From SZUA-378 sp036652815 (GTDB lineage Bacteria > Bacillota > Clostridia > Lachnospirales > Lachnospiraceae): 64,000 nt of DNA. Each line of letters starts with the position of its first letter. Position 1 is the first letter of the stretch. A program made the position numbers and the translations under genes. Shown piece by piece: positions 1 through 8,251 of this stretch. The notes under the pieces were generated by a model. That model worked only from the letters and a program-made list of their open reading frames with translations, was not told the DNA's origin and made no database searches. Location of the stretch: NCBI GenBank assembly GCA_036652815.1, contig JAVVVE010000006.1:39092-103091 (forward strand). The letters run 5' to 3'.

Positions 1-624
1 ATCAGGATCCTCATGTCCCGAATAGCCAATGGTAACATCCCGATATCTACGATTCATCCTATCGATGAAGTCCAATTGTAAGCCTTCTAACGGTGCCGGA
101 TATTCTGCGATGCAATGTAAGAAAGCAAACTCACAGCCCTTATGTGTAAAGAAATTATATATCTTATCAATCTCAGCTAAGGTCTTTCCACCCGTAGAGA
201 TAATCAAAGGTTGCTTAGAAGCTGCCGCTTTCATCAAAAGCGGCCAGTCGAGTGCACTGCAGCTGGCGATCTTAATGATATCCAATCCCTGATCCATACA
301 CCACTCTACCCCGGTCTCATCAAAGGGGGTACTCATGGTAAGCATACCTTCCGCGCGTACCGCATCCACTAATCGAGATAGTTGGTCGTAACTCAACCTG
401 GTACTTAAGAATCTCGGTATATGTTTTACATCTTCTCTGTCTTTAAAGTCCGGATGAATAAAAGTATCCAGATCCCGATATTGTAATTTCACTGCAGCTT
501 TAATATTGTATTGACGGGCTATCCTGCCCATGGCTTTGATAATATCGATACCATGCTCTACGCTACCCTGATGACTATTCGCCATCTCAAATATAAATAG
601 ATTCTCCAGTACATTACTTTTCAT
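1..624 (-). CDS. NeuB-family nonulosonic acid synthase, 3' end cut by window edge
   Basis: This is the N-terminal 208 residues of a sialic/legionaminic/pseudaminic acid synthase family protein. Family members condense phosphoenolpyruvate with an amino-hexose to give a nine-carbon acid sugar in a TIM barrel. Visible family signatures are KLQYRDLDTF (about residue 45), IIKIASCSALDW, LHCIAEYPAP (canonical LHCTSEYPAP) and IGYSGHED near the edge. The ATG overlaps the last 11 bases of maf, which points to translational coupling. Placed after flagellin and maf, it probably makes the sugar used to glycosylate flagellin. The C-terminal antifreeze-like (SAF) domain would lie outside the window. Which acid it makes cannot be told from this fragment. 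Confidence 0.85.
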   Translation of the reverse strand, partial: MKSNVLENLFIFEMANSHQGSVEHGIDIIKAMGRIARQYNIKAAVKLQYRDLDTFIHPDFKDREDVKHIPRFLSTRLSYDQLSRLVDAVRAEGMLTMSTPFDETGVEWCMDQGLDIIKIASCSALDWPLLMKAAASKQPLIISTGGKTLAEIDKIYNFFTHKGCEFAFLHCIAEYPAPLEGLQLDFIDRMNRRYRDVTIGYSGHEDPD

Positions 625-2515
625 GGAATACCCCCTTATGAAATACTCTGTCCAATTTATCATCTTTTAGGTCTGTCAATATCGTGTCTATTGTGCTTTG
701 AATCTGAGTCATATATGTTTTTCCCATCGTGCAAGCTGTTATCAGTTCTTTTTTCTCTTCTCCCTCTACTTGATAGATGTCCTGCAGCAACTCTGTCGTG
801 CTGTTCTGCATGAGATGCTGCACATAATGGTAGATGGTATCTTCTTCAATCTCTGCCGTCAGTGCATTGACTTGTTTCATGATCCTTTTCATGTCTCCTG
901 ATGCATATCTGTTTTGTAAGGTTAAGGTAAGCATCTGATCATAGGCTCTGCTCCCACGCTTGGCGAGCGATAAGATATGTTCCAGTCTCTCTGGCATGTC
1001 ATAGAGATAGGTCTCAAATCGTTGCTTCTGTTCTGCATTCAGTAAATCAGGTGTGTCTCTTATAATCGCAGCGATATCTACTGTTTGCCTGCACTCTCTT
1101 GCAATGGCATCCCGTAGTGTCATCATCTCGGTGCCGTGTATCATCGCACCGCCCTCTGTTGCATCGATGACGTGCAATCCCCGATAGTTTTTTATCTCAT
1201 ATTCAAACCAATCCAGATAAATCTTAAATTCCAAACTGGAGGCGATAGGTTGTCCATCTATTCCCTCGACTTCTATCGTATTCTGACTTTCGATAGCGAG
1301 ATTTTGTTCCCCGCGTACTGTTTCTTTGGCATGCGTGCGATGGTCGGTATAAGCCAGATCCTGTCCCACCAGGATAATGGTAGTGAATCCCAAGAGCTTT
1401 GCAATCGAAAAAGCTTCATTCGCTACGGAACCTCCCGACGATGTGATCGGCAGCAGCACCTCTTCTTTGGATAAAAATTCTTGTACATGTGGATTCATAT
1501 CCTGTACAAAAAACAAATTATCCGGATGAGCTTCTAATAATTGATATCTACTGGATAAATTACAAAAGAGAGGGATTTCCCGAATCCTTTCCTCCGTAAA
1601 ATGTGCCAAATCTTTTTCTCCATCAATCGAAACAAAAGCATCCGGCACTATATGATGTGCCAGTAGTACTCTTAATGCCGAATCCGCTGCAATCAAAAAG
1701 CTTTTTCCGGCTGCTTTTTTTAATTCCTCTATGTTATGATCCAGGGATGGTCCCGCCGCTACGATGATCGCAGGCAGGGTATGTGGTAATCTCTGCCACA
1801 GCTCCTGTATCGATTTACTATAAGCAAAGCTCCTATAATTCATTATCGTATTCAGGTAATAGCTCGCACCGAAACGTCCCATCACATCCTGGCTGGCGGT
1901 GATGGTCTGACAGATCACTTCTAATTTTTTATAGAACGCATCCCATTCCTCATGGAAAAGGACCGGATAATTCAGATAGCTTTCGAGAATCAGTTCCTTG
2001 ATATCCCTAATATCTAATTCTCTCGCCAACATGTCTTCATAGCTGAGTTCTCCCTCTTCTGCCACGACAGGTACGACACGCTCATCTGCTAAGATCGCAC
2101 TGCAGTCAAACTCTTCCAATACCTTTAGAAATAGAGTCAGCGACGGCTCATAAAGCAGGATCCTGACTTCTTTTTCGCAGTTCTCCAGTAGTGTCCTAAC
2201 ATACATCCCATTTCCAAACCCAAACAACACGATCTTATTCTTATAGTTCGTCATCTTTAGTCCGCGAAACCAGGTGTCCAGGAGATAATCGGAATCATAA
2301 AGAGAATCTAACTGATACTGCTGCGTCCCCTTATCTACATACAATACTTTTCGCTCTTCTATCAGTTCCACTCCGGGTATGAGCTCTTGTGTCTCGCTTG
2401 GTTGCTCTAATGCATGCAGCAGATTATGATATAAGATCGGATCTTTTTGTTGCAGTACCTTTAGGTTAGTCTCCAGATGACTGTCTATATTCACATCCCT
2501 GTTCTTCTGTGTCAT
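614..2515 (-). CDS. maf: Motility accessory factor (Maf) flagellin glycosyltransferase, DUF115/MptE-like
   Basis: The product is a 633-residue Maf-family protein. Maf proteins transfer nonulosonic acids to Ser/Thr of flagellin in the cytoplasm before export. Family marks are a GFGNG nucleotide-loop-like motif near residue 100, AAGPSLD at about 253-259, SIDGE near 296-300 and LVGQDLAYTD near 388. These match the DUF115 core, which has a sialyltransferase-like fold. The start overlaps the stop of the preceding 116-residue gene (ATGA). The stop overlaps the next gene, a neuB-family synthase, so sugar synthesis and transfer appear coupled. Direct downstream placement from flagellin supports flagellin as acceptor. 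Substrate identity is inferred. Confidence 0.88.
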   Translation of the reverse strand: MTQKNRDVNIDSHLETNLKVLQQKDPILYHNLLHALEQPSETQELIPGVELIEERKVLYVDKGTQQYQLDSLYDSDYLLDTWFRGLKMTNYKNKIVLFGFGNGMYVRTLLENCEKEVRILLYEPSLTLFLKVLEEFDCSAILADERVVPVVAEEGELSYEDMLARELDIRDIKELILESYLNYPVLFHEEWDAFYKKLEVICQTITASQDVMGRFGASYYLNTIMNYRSFAYSKSIQELWQRLPHTLPAIIVAAGPSLDHNIEELKKAAGKSFLIAADSALRVLLAHHIVPDAFVSIDGEKDLAHFTEERIREIPLFCNLSSRYQLLEAHPDNLFFVQDMNPHVQEFLSKEEVLLPITSSGGSVANEAFSIAKLLGFTTIILVGQDLAYTDHRTHAKETVRGEQNLAIESQNTIEVEGIDGQPIASSLEFKIYLDWFEYEIKNYRGLHVIDATEGGAMIHGTEMMTLRDAIARECRQTVDIAAIIRDTPDLLNAEQKQRFETYLYDMPERLEHILSLAKRGSRAYDQMLTLTLQNRYASGDMKRIMKQVNALTAEIEEDTIYHYVQHLMQNSTTELLQDIYQVEGEEKKELITACTMGKTYMTQIQSTIDTILTDLKDDKLDRVFHKGVFHEK

Positions 2516-2862
2516 AATACGATCTCCATCTTCTCCATCCTATCCAGATATAGCATCAGATTCTCTTTGGTCTCATAATGAAGGACATCTATCATCGCAA
2601 ACCAGTCTTCTCTTTCCAGTGCTTCCATGATCCGTTCCATCTGCCCCTGCCAATAAGTCATATCTTCTGCTTCGTCCTGTAATTGCGGCAGCTCATAAGA
2701 AGAGATAATAATAGGTATGACTGCCTGTAGGAGATTAATGAATACCGGCATCAGACGTTCGGCCGCATATGCTCTGTTCTTAGCGATAGCTTCTGTCAGC
2801 AAGTCTATGGTCTCTATGGTCTCTTTTATCTTATCTGCAAATATCTGCATCGTTGCATCCAT
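2512..2862 (-). CDS. Small helical protein between flagellin and maf, function unknown
   Basis: This is a 116-residue acidic, predominantly helical protein with no signal peptide. I do not recognise a family. The middle (about residues 35-55, LLQAVIPIIISSY) is hydrophobic and the C-terminal half is rich in Glu/Met/Trp. Charged heptad-like patterns suggest a helical bundle. A good Shine-Dalgarno (AAGGAGA) precedes the ATG by about 7 bases. The gene follows the flagellin terminator hairpin by only 27 bases and overlaps maf by 4 bases, so it is coexpressed with maf. A role as chaperone or partner of the glycosylation machinery is only an inference from position. Confidence 0.75.
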   Translation of the reverse strand: MDATMQIFADKIKETIETIDLLTEAIAKNRAYAAERLMPVFINLLQAVIPIIISSYELPQLQDEAEDMTYWQGQMERIMEALEREDWFAMIDVLHYETKENLMLYLDRMEKMEIVL

Positions 2863-2888
2863 CGCTGTCTCCTTACTTGTTTTGATTG

Positions 2889-2920
2889 AAAAAAGGATTG
2901 GCTAAACGCCAATCCTTTTT
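2889..2920 (-). terminator. Intrinsic terminator after flagellin
   Basis: A perfect 13-bp stem with a 5-base loop (arms 2890-2902 and 2908-2920) lies 18 bases after the flagellin stop and ends in a T run on the minus strand. It should end most flagellin transcripts, while leak-through could supply the weaker-expressed maf genes. Confidence 0.9.
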
Positions 2921-2937
2921 GGAATGTACTGTAGCAA

Positions 2938-3753
2938 TTATCCCAGTAATGACAATACGCCTTGATTTGACTGATTTGCCTGTGCTAACATAGACTGACC
3001 TGCCTGTCCGAGAATATTATTCTTGCTGTATTCAACCATCGTCTTAGCCATATCCGTATCACGAATCGCTGCTTCTGCTGATTGTGTGTTCTCAACAACG
3101 TTATCTAAGTTCTTAACTGTGTATTCAAGTCTGTTCTGAATAGCACCCAGTGCAGAACGCTGTTTGGATACTTGTGCAATAGCACTTGTAATCTTAGAGA
3201 TAGCTGTTCTTGCAGTCGATACTTGAGTTAATGTAATAGAATTGATTCCGAGACCTGTTGCATTCATATTCTTGATACTGATTCTGATTCTTTGTGCAGA
3301 CTTGTTGGCAGCACCAACCTGAATGTCATGGTTGAATTTACCGGACAATAGTCCCAATGTGTTGAACTGTGTGGACTGCTGTACTCTGTTAATCTCACTA
3401 ACCAGTGCCTTTACTTCGGTATTGATAGCTCTTCTATCTGCTGTGGTATTCGTTCCGGTAGAAGATTTGACTGCTAATTCATTCATACGCTGTAACATGT
3501 TATGTACTTCTGTCAAAGCACCCTCTGCTGTCTGTACGACTGCGATACCATCTTGAGCATTAGCGGAAGCTTGTGTTAAGCCTCTGATCTGGCTTCTCAT
3601 CTTCTCACTGATGGTTAATCCTGCTGCATCATCTGCTGCACGGTTAATCTTGTAACCTGAAGATAACTTCTCTGTTGTCTTAGCTTGTGCACTTGTTGTG
3701 ATACCTAACTGTCTGTTAGCATTCATTGCTGTTAAATTGTGTTGTACTATCAT
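2938..3753 (-). CDS. hag: Flagellin
   Basis: This is a 271-residue flagellin, the filament subunit exported by the flagellar type III system. The conserved N-terminal D0/D1 helices (MIVQHNLTAMNANR, SGYKINRAADDAAG) and C-terminal helices (NILGQAGQSMLAQAN, ending VLSLLG) are intact. The variable D2/D3 centre is nearly absent, so it is among the short flagellins such as B. subtilis Hag. Ser/Thr residues in the short surface segment (about 95-180) are candidate glycosylation sites given maf/neuB downstream. Expression looks controlled three ways: a sigma-28 promoter, a CsrA-binding leader and a strong terminator. It is the only flagellin gene seen here. Confidence 0.97.
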   Translation of the reverse strand: MIVQHNLTAMNANRQLGITTSAQAKTTEKLSSGYKINRAADDAAGLTISEKMRSQIRGLTQASANAQDGIAVVQTAEGALTEVHNMLQRMNELAVKSSTGTNTTADRRAINTEVKALVSEINRVQQSTQFNTLGLLSGKFNHDIQVGAANKSAQRIRISIKNMNATGLGINSITLTQVSTARTAISKITSAIAQVSKQRSALGAIQNRLEYTVKNLDNVVENTQSAEAAIRDTDMAKTMVEYSKNNILGQAGQSMLAQANQSNQGVLSLLG

Positions 3754-3760
3754 AGATATT

Positions 3761-3789
3761 CCTCCTTGAAATTACGGTAGCATCCTTGC
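3761..3789 (-). promoter_or_regulatory. Two CsrA-binding sites in the flagellin leader, one over the Shine-Dalgarno
   Basis: On the minus strand the leader has GCAAGGATGCT (3779-3789), close to the CsrA consensus (ACARGGAUGU), and TTCAAGGAGG (3761-3770), which is also the flagellin Shine-Dalgarno. The two GGA cores are 20 bases apart, suitable for bridging by a CsrA dimer. The same two-site layout controls hag in Bacillus subtilis. csrA and its antagonist fliW lie 4 kb away in the same locus. Confidence 0.75.
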
Positions 3790-3889
3790 CACTCGTTTGC
3801 CGGGCATGTAGAATCTTTCGTCGTACGCCTACTTGAGTCTCCTGCCTGTGATTGGTTCGTAAAGACATTTCTTTCTTTACTTATATAGT

Positions 3890-3916
3890 ATATCGGTATA
3901 ATTCTCAGATACTTTA
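3890..3916 (-). promoter_or_regulatory. Sigma-28 (SigD/FliA) promoter for flagellin
   Basis: Minus strand TAAA (3913-3916), 16-base spacer, CCGATAT (3890-3896): a full match to the Firmicutes SigD consensus. It lies about 137 bases upstream of the flagellin ATG, leaving a roughly 130-base leader that contains the CsrA sites. Confidence 0.9.
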
Positions 3917-3948
3917 TACCGAATAATACTTTTTTTTATTTAATTTAT

Positions 3949-4431
3949 TTATTTCTTTTCATCCAGCATCTGTGGGCTCACGATACGGTTACGTCCCATA
4001 GCTTTATAATAATCACTCGCCGCTCTGGTGGTAGTCCTGGCCTGTTGGATGTCTTGTCTTGCGAATCTGAACTGTCGTTCTGCCAGTTGCTTGTTGCGAG
4101 CCTCTGCTGCCTGAATAGAGACGCTCTTGTCGGTAATCCTCGAGATCAAATCCTGTAACACATGTATCTCATCGGCATACTGTGCCTGATGCTGCAGCAA
4201 CTCCGGTTTTACCCGTTCATATACCGCCTCAAAGCCATCGTCCAATTCATTCAGTCGCTGAATCAGCACGGTCTTTTGATCCATATTCGTATCCAATGCC
4301 TCTGTGTCTAATCTCTCTGCCTGCATCAGTTCGGTCTGTTCCTGATTCTTCTGTATCACTTCGTCCAATACCTGCAGTTTTTTCTGTAAGCTATCCATTA
4401 GTACACTGAGATAATTCTTCTGTTCTGTCAT
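3949..4431 (-). CDS. FlgN/FliT-like flagellar export chaperone
   Basis: This 160-residue, almost wholly helical protein has long heptad-like stretches rich in Gln/Glu/Leu, the look of FlgN- and FliT-type chaperones that escort hook-associated proteins. Its start overlaps the fliS stop by 4 bases (ATGA). The position directly after fliD-fliS is the usual place of fliT, the FliD chaperone. A separate FlgN homologue sits next to flgK at 13531-14052, so a FliT-like role for this one is reasonable. Sequence similarity within these families is weak, so the exact assignment is by position. It ends just upstream of the flagellin promoter. Confidence 0.7.
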   Translation of the reverse strand: MTEQKNYLSVLMDSLQKKLQVLDEVIQKNQEQTELMQAERLDTEALDTNMDQKTVLIQRLNELDDGFEAVYERVKPELLQHQAQYADEIHVLQDLISRITDKSVSIQAAEARNKQLAERQFRFARQDIQQARTTTRAASDYYKAMGRNRIVSPQMLDEKK

Positions 4432-4802
4432 GATAGTCCTTTCCGCATAACCTCTTTCCAGGTATCTCTCATCGTGCGAAGGTGTCCCAGTACCTCTTGG
4501 AGAATCTCAGCATCCTTCGCTATATTGGCTTCCCGCAGTCTTTTAATAAGGTAATTATATACTGCATCAAAATCTTTTGCAACCGGATAATCACGATTTA
4601 AAGTGATCTGAAATTCTTCTATAATGCGTTCTGTTTTCATGATATTATCGTGGGCACGCTGGATACTGCCCTGCTCGATTCCGAGGATTGCGATATTACA
4701 GAATTTGATGGCACCTTCATAAAGCATCAATGTTAATTCTGCGGGGGAAGCGGTCATGATCTTATTGCTGTTGTACTGTGCATATGCATTACCTGCCTGC
4801 AT
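4428..4802 (-). CDS. fliS: Flagellin chaperone FliS
   Basis: The 124-residue product is a typical FliS, which binds the C-terminal helix of flagellin in the cytoplasm and delivers it to the export gate. The diagnostic N-terminus AYAQYNSNKIMTASPAELTLMLYEGAI is present in near-consensus form (written here only as a family mark, residues 6-32), followed by the GxxxRAHD segment near residue 47. In Firmicutes FliS also takes part in the FliW/CsrA switch by competing for flagellin. It follows fliD by 54 bases with a good ribosome-binding site (GGAGGTAC) and precedes a FliT-like gene. It is coexpressed from the sigma-28 promoter ahead of flaG. Confidence 0.95.
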   Translation of the reverse strand: MQAGNAYAQYNSNKIMTASPAELTLMLYEGAIKFCNIAILGIEQGSIQRAHDNIMKTERIIEEFQITLNRDYPVAKDFDAVYNYLIKRLREANIAKDAEILQEVLGHLRTMRDTWKEVMRKGLS

Positions 4803-4856
4803 AATAAGTACCTCCTTATTTCGATTGTTCTGTCTTTTTTAAGTCCATGTATTCTA

Positions 4857-7028
4857 TCAGCCACCTAACAAGGAGTTCATAGAGCTCTGTGAGGCATTCA
4901 ATTTACTCATAGCGGTCTCCATCGCGGAAAACTGTTTGTAATATCTATCCTCCATCGCGGTTAATTTTGCTTCTTGTTCTTTGATCTTAGCTGTGTAGCT
5001 CTTATAATCTGCTTCCATCTTGACATCATCATAAGCGTGGTAAGTAGTACGGTATCCCGTCACCCTCTTCATCTCCTGATTCATCTGTGTCGATAGATTA
5101 TCTGCGAATTTGGAGAAGAATTTACCCACTTCCTCCGGATTGGCTGCGATCGCTATCTTTAGCTTATCCTGCTCTCCCGAGCTGGCTGCATCATCCCGGT
5201 CTCCCGCGATATGATATGCATTCTTCTCATTTTCCGGTGCATTAAAATAGCTCTGTGTCTCAATCCCAAAATCAGTTAAGCTCAATACTTTACCATTGAC
5301 GGTAAAAGATGCCGTCATATTAGACTTCATCACAGAGCTGACAGACTCCAGATTGGCATCCCGCTTTAGTAATGATTTCTTAATCTTTTCTTCCCAGTCC
5401 TTAATCTCAGACTCAGACATCTCTTTTTTCTCTTCGCTGGTCAATGGTTCATAGCCTTTCGAAGATGCTGCATTATAGGAAACGTCCATCTCATTCATCA
5501 ATTTATTATAATCTTTGATGAATCCTTTAATCTGATTATAAACACCTTCTGTATCGGTATCTGTATTAATCGTGGTATCTTTGGTAGATACCGCCTGTGC
5601 GGTAATGGTAAGTCCGTTTACGGTAAATGTGTTGCTGTCTGAGGTAAATTCTGCACCGTTTAAGATAATCTTGGCATCGTCTCCCAAGACTCTGATGGGA
5701 GAGGTCGCATCCTGTATGATGGTGCCTGCTTTGGCTATTGCTTCTACTGCTGCCTCTACCTTCTTCACAAGGTCTGCATTGACTTCATCTGTAAGGAGTG
5801 GTTTTCCGATTCTATCATTATTATAATTAATCTTAACTTGATTGGCTGCGATCTGATCCTGCTGTTCCTTAATCATCGGTTCAAAGGTCTTGGCATCCTG
5901 CAAAGTCACCAGATTCTTCTCATCTGCAGGCAAGGTATCCCATACACCTGCGGTTCCTTTTTTACCGAGTGCATCATATTCTGTCTGCTCCTGCGGTGTC
6001 AGTCCTTCTGTTGTGGCTTTCTTGGCATCCAGTTCTTTATAGCGATTCATCTCTGTCTTAATGGTCTCTGTCTTAGTTTTCAGCAATGTAATATTGTCAT
6101 CCAGCGTGTTGGTGCCGGTAGCATCTGCTGCTTTCATGGCATTCTTATAAGCATCGCCGGCTAAGTAGTCCGTTTGGGCTTTTTTGATTTTATCTATATT
6201 CTGTTTGCCGGTCTCATTATTGGCAGTCAGTGTCGTGTTTTCTGCCTTCATCTGTTGTTCGCGTATCGCGATCTCTGCAGCGGTTTTGCCTGCATTCGTC
6301 AGATTGGTAATCGTCTCTGCGTCATTGGCGCCTTTTAACTTAGACCATTCCAGATATTCCGGATTGGATACGATATCTTCTTTTGTTAAGAGTCCCAACC
6401 CCGACAGTGCTGACAATCCCTTACTATCCTGTGCTGTTATAGTAAAATCGCCCTTAATACCACTGTTTTTGGCACTCACAAAGAATCGCTGATTTGTACT
6501 GTCAAAGCTGGCGTCCACACCTGCTTTCTGCATTTTCTTGGTCAAATCGCCTATCTTCATATCAGAAGTTAATTCAATCACAGTTTCTTTGCCATTGGCT
6601 GATACTTTAATCTTGGCCTTCTCTCCTGCTGCCAGAATGCCTACGTTCTCCATGGTTGAACTGTCACTATATTTCTTATCGTTGCTTAATTTACCGCCGG
6701 TCAGATATCCTGCTTTTGCCAGATTCTTGACCGCTAAGGTCTGTGTACCCTTCGTTGCACCATTGCCTGCTACCACAGTCGCAACAGTCGGATCAGCCAC
6801 GGTTGTCTTTTTCTTATTGTAATCGCTTTCTCTACGTAGATTATCCAGCGTTTTGCTAAAGAAACCATATATCTTGGTATTCAGATCTTTCCATGCTGTT
6901 TGTTTCCAGCCCAGCTTCGTCTGTGCCTTGACCAGGTTGTTCTTCTTAGTACTGGAAGCTTTGACCAGCTCCTGTACCATACTATCTGTATCCATACCGG
7001 ATACCATACCCGATAATCTTATTGGCAT
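4857..7028 (-). CDS. fliD: Flagellar filament cap protein FliD
   Basis: FliD (HAP2) forms the cap under which flagellin subunits fold at the filament tip. The 723-residue product has the conserved N-terminus (SGMVSGMDTDSMVQELV) and the C-terminal FliD domain ending in a coiled coil (KEQEAKLTAMEDRYYKQFSAME). It is clearly longer than common FliD proteins of roughly 450-550 residues. Residues of about 240-420 form a helical, Lys/Thr/Glu/Asn-rich insertion with little hydrophobic core, probably an exposed domain. The start has a clear GGAGG 8 bases upstream. flaG precedes it by 12 bases. Confidence 0.93.
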   Translation of the reverse strand: MPIRLSGMVSGMDTDSMVQELVKASSTKKNNLVKAQTKLGWKQTAWKDLNTKIYGFFSKTLDNLRRESDYNKKKTTVADPTVATVVAGNGATKGTQTLAVKNLAKAGYLTGGKLSNDKKYSDSSTMENVGILAAGEKAKIKVSANGKETVIELTSDMKIGDLTKKMQKAGVDASFDSTNQRFFVSAKNSGIKGDFTITAQDSKGLSALSGLGLLTKEDIVSNPEYLEWSKLKGANDAETITNLTNAGKTAAEIAIREQQMKAENTTLTANNETGKQNIDKIKKAQTDYLAGDAYKNAMKAADATGTNTLDDNITLLKTKTETIKTEMNRYKELDAKKATTEGLTPQEQTEYDALGKKGTAGVWDTLPADEKNLVTLQDAKTFEPMIKEQQDQIAANQVKINYNNDRIGKPLLTDEVNADLVKKVEAAVEAIAKAGTIIQDATSPIRVLGDDAKIILNGAEFTSDSNTFTVNGLTITAQAVSTKDTTINTDTDTEGVYNQIKGFIKDYNKLMNEMDVSYNAASSKGYEPLTSEEKKEMSESEIKDWEEKIKKSLLKRDANLESVSSVMKSNMTASFTVNGKVLSLTDFGIETQSYFNAPENEKNAYHIAGDRDDAASSGEQDKLKIAIAANPEEVGKFFSKFADNLSTQMNQEMKRVTGYRTTYHAYDDVKMEADYKSYTAKIKEQEAKLTAMEDRYYKQFSAMETAMSKLNASQSSMNSLLGG

Positions 7029-7040
7029 CTGTATTACCTC

Positions 7041-7484
7041 CTAACGTCTCTCATCTACTAACAATCCCGCCAGCTCCCATGCTTTGGCTATCATATCCAA
7101 CGTTTTCTCCGGTGGCAGCTCTTTGATGGTCTCTTTGGTCGTTTTATCTATAATCTTAATCGTCACGCGATGGGTGCCTTCGTGAATACCGAAGATGGCT
7201 TCGGAATTATTTAGATTCTTGTTCAGTTTATCGACCGCTTTTTTCATCTGATCCTGATTGAGTTCCTGCTGTTCTTTGGTTCCGGTATTCTGCCCATTAT
7301 CCTTATGGTCGGCATTGCTGCCTTGTTTTACTGCAGATATGGCATTCTCTTCCGGCAGCGTCACACCCGCCAGTGTACCATCCATGTTCTCACTGTCTGT
7401 ATGCTGTCTCTCGCTCTGTGTAGTTCTTGGTATCTGATTCTGTGCCTGATATACCATAGCACTATTTACTGATTCTATTGCCAT
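7041..7484 (-). CDS. flaG: FlaG-family flagellar protein
   Basis: The 147-residue protein has a long polar linker and a C-terminal FlaG domain (VDKLNKNLN, VTIKIIDKTTKETIKELPPEKTLDM, about residues 85-140; family signature around KEVIRQIP). FlaG influences filament length in several bacteria, but its molecular role is not settled. I chose the ATG at 7484 because GGAGG lies 8 bases upstream; a GTG three codons earlier is too close to that site. flaG is the first gene after the sigma-28 promoter that overlaps the end of csrA, and it leads the flaG-fliD-fliS-fliT-like transcript. Confidence 0.85.
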   Translation of the reverse strand: MAIESVNSAMVYQAQNQIPRTTQSERQHTDSENMDGTLAGVTLPEENAISAVKQGSNADHKDNGQNTGTKEQQELNQDQMKKAVDKLNKNLNNSEAIFGIHEGTHRVTIKIIDKTTKETIKELPPEKTLDMIAKAWELAGLLVDERR

Positions 7485-7523
7485 TTTAATCACCTCCGTG
7501 TGATATTCTATTGATTATTCTAT

Positions 7524-7550
7524 ATATCGGCAGATTTGGGTAAAAGTTTA
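7524..7550 (-). promoter_or_regulatory. Sigma-28 promoter for flaG-fliD-fliS, overlapping the csrA stop codon
   Basis: Minus strand TAAA (7547-7550), 16-base spacer, CCGATAT (7524-7530). The TAA of the csrA stop codon is part of the -35 element. It gives flaG-fliD-fliS a start site separate from fliW-csrA. Confidence 0.88.
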
Positions 7551-7763
7551 TAGAAGATCCTGTAAAGCCTGCAAACCCTCTGCCTGCATCGCTTCTTGAT
7601 TGGCTTCCTGTATCTGCAGATAGACTTCTTTGCGGTATACCGGTATCTCTTTCGGTGCACTAATCCCGATCTTGACCTGCTCGCCTTTGATCTCTAAAAT
7701 AGTGATCTCTATATTATTGTTGATGACAAGTGCTTCGTTTTTCTTCCTGGATAATGCTAACAT
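7548..7763 (-). CDS. csrA: Carbon storage regulator CsrA
   Basis: CsrA is a homodimeric RNA-binding protein that blocks translation by binding GGA in leader hairpins. The 71-residue product has the standard N-terminus MLALSRKKNEALVI and the core ITILEIKGEQVKIGISAPKEIPVYRKEVY, with the conserved Arg at position 6 and the basic patch near residue 44. A longer reading frame upstream exists, but the MLALS start at 7763 is the family start and lies 1 base after the fliW stop with an AGGTGA-type site in fliW. The fliW-csrA pair sits within the flagellar locus. Its target sites are visible in the flagellin leader. Confidence 0.95.
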   Translation of the reverse strand: MLALSRKKNEALVINNNIEITILEIKGEQVKIGISAPKEIPVYRKEVYLQIQEANQEAMQAEGLQALQDLL

Positions 7764-7764
7764 G

Positions 7765-8226
7765 TCATTCACCTGCCTTCTTCGCTGCCTGTAAGATGTC
7801 ATAGATAGGGAAACGTACTTGATACTGTTCTCCTTCAGCGATGACCTGGCAAGCATGCCTGTTTGCTCCGTTGATGATAAAAGGTGCCCGTAGGTTGACC
7901 GACATCTTCTTGATATCAGCCGGGACGGTAATGGTCACTAAGACCAGCATCTCTTCCGGATGCATGGTGCCAAGCGGTCGTAATAATTCATCGTCCACCT
8001 CCGGATTGTAATCTCCTATGACATCCAGAGGATCCATAACCGGCATCGCAAACGCAGGCTCCTGTATCGATTGCATCCAGCGGATACCGGCTCGTTTTCC
8101 ACTCGTGTCATCATGTAGTAATGCAAACTCTGTTAATTCGGGAAATCCGACGATACCATTCCCGAATCTGATAATCCTGTCCTCATCAATCTCGACTTCT
8201 CCAAATACTTTTGTGTTTATATGCAT
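7765..8226 (-). CDS. fliW: Flagellar assembly factor FliW
   Basis: FliW is the 153-residue protein antagonist of CsrA. It binds free flagellin in the cytoplasm; when flagellin is exported, FliW is released, binds CsrA non-competitively and relieves repression of flagellin translation. The sequence has the family marks INTKVFGEVEIDEDRIIRFGNGIVGFPE at the N-terminus (residues 3-30), LVTITVPADI and the C-terminal segment ANRHACQVI. The stop is 1 base from the csrA ATG, indicating coupled synthesis. The ribosome-binding site AAGGACAGG supports this start. Confidence 0.94.
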   Translation of the reverse strand: MHINTKVFGEVEIDEDRIIRFGNGIVGFPELTEFALLHDDTSGKRAGIRWMQSIQEPAFAMPVMDPLDVIGDYNPEVDDELLRPLGTMHPEEMLVLVTITVPADIKKMSVNLRAPFIINGANRHACQVIAEGEQYQVRFPIYDILQAAKKAGE

Positions 8227-8251
8227 CTTTTTAACCTGTCCTTTCTTAATA

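Noticed and set aside
7764..7856. N-terminal extension of csrA
   Set aside because: It lies wholly within fliW; CsrA proteins begin MLxLxRK, which matches the ATG at 7763.
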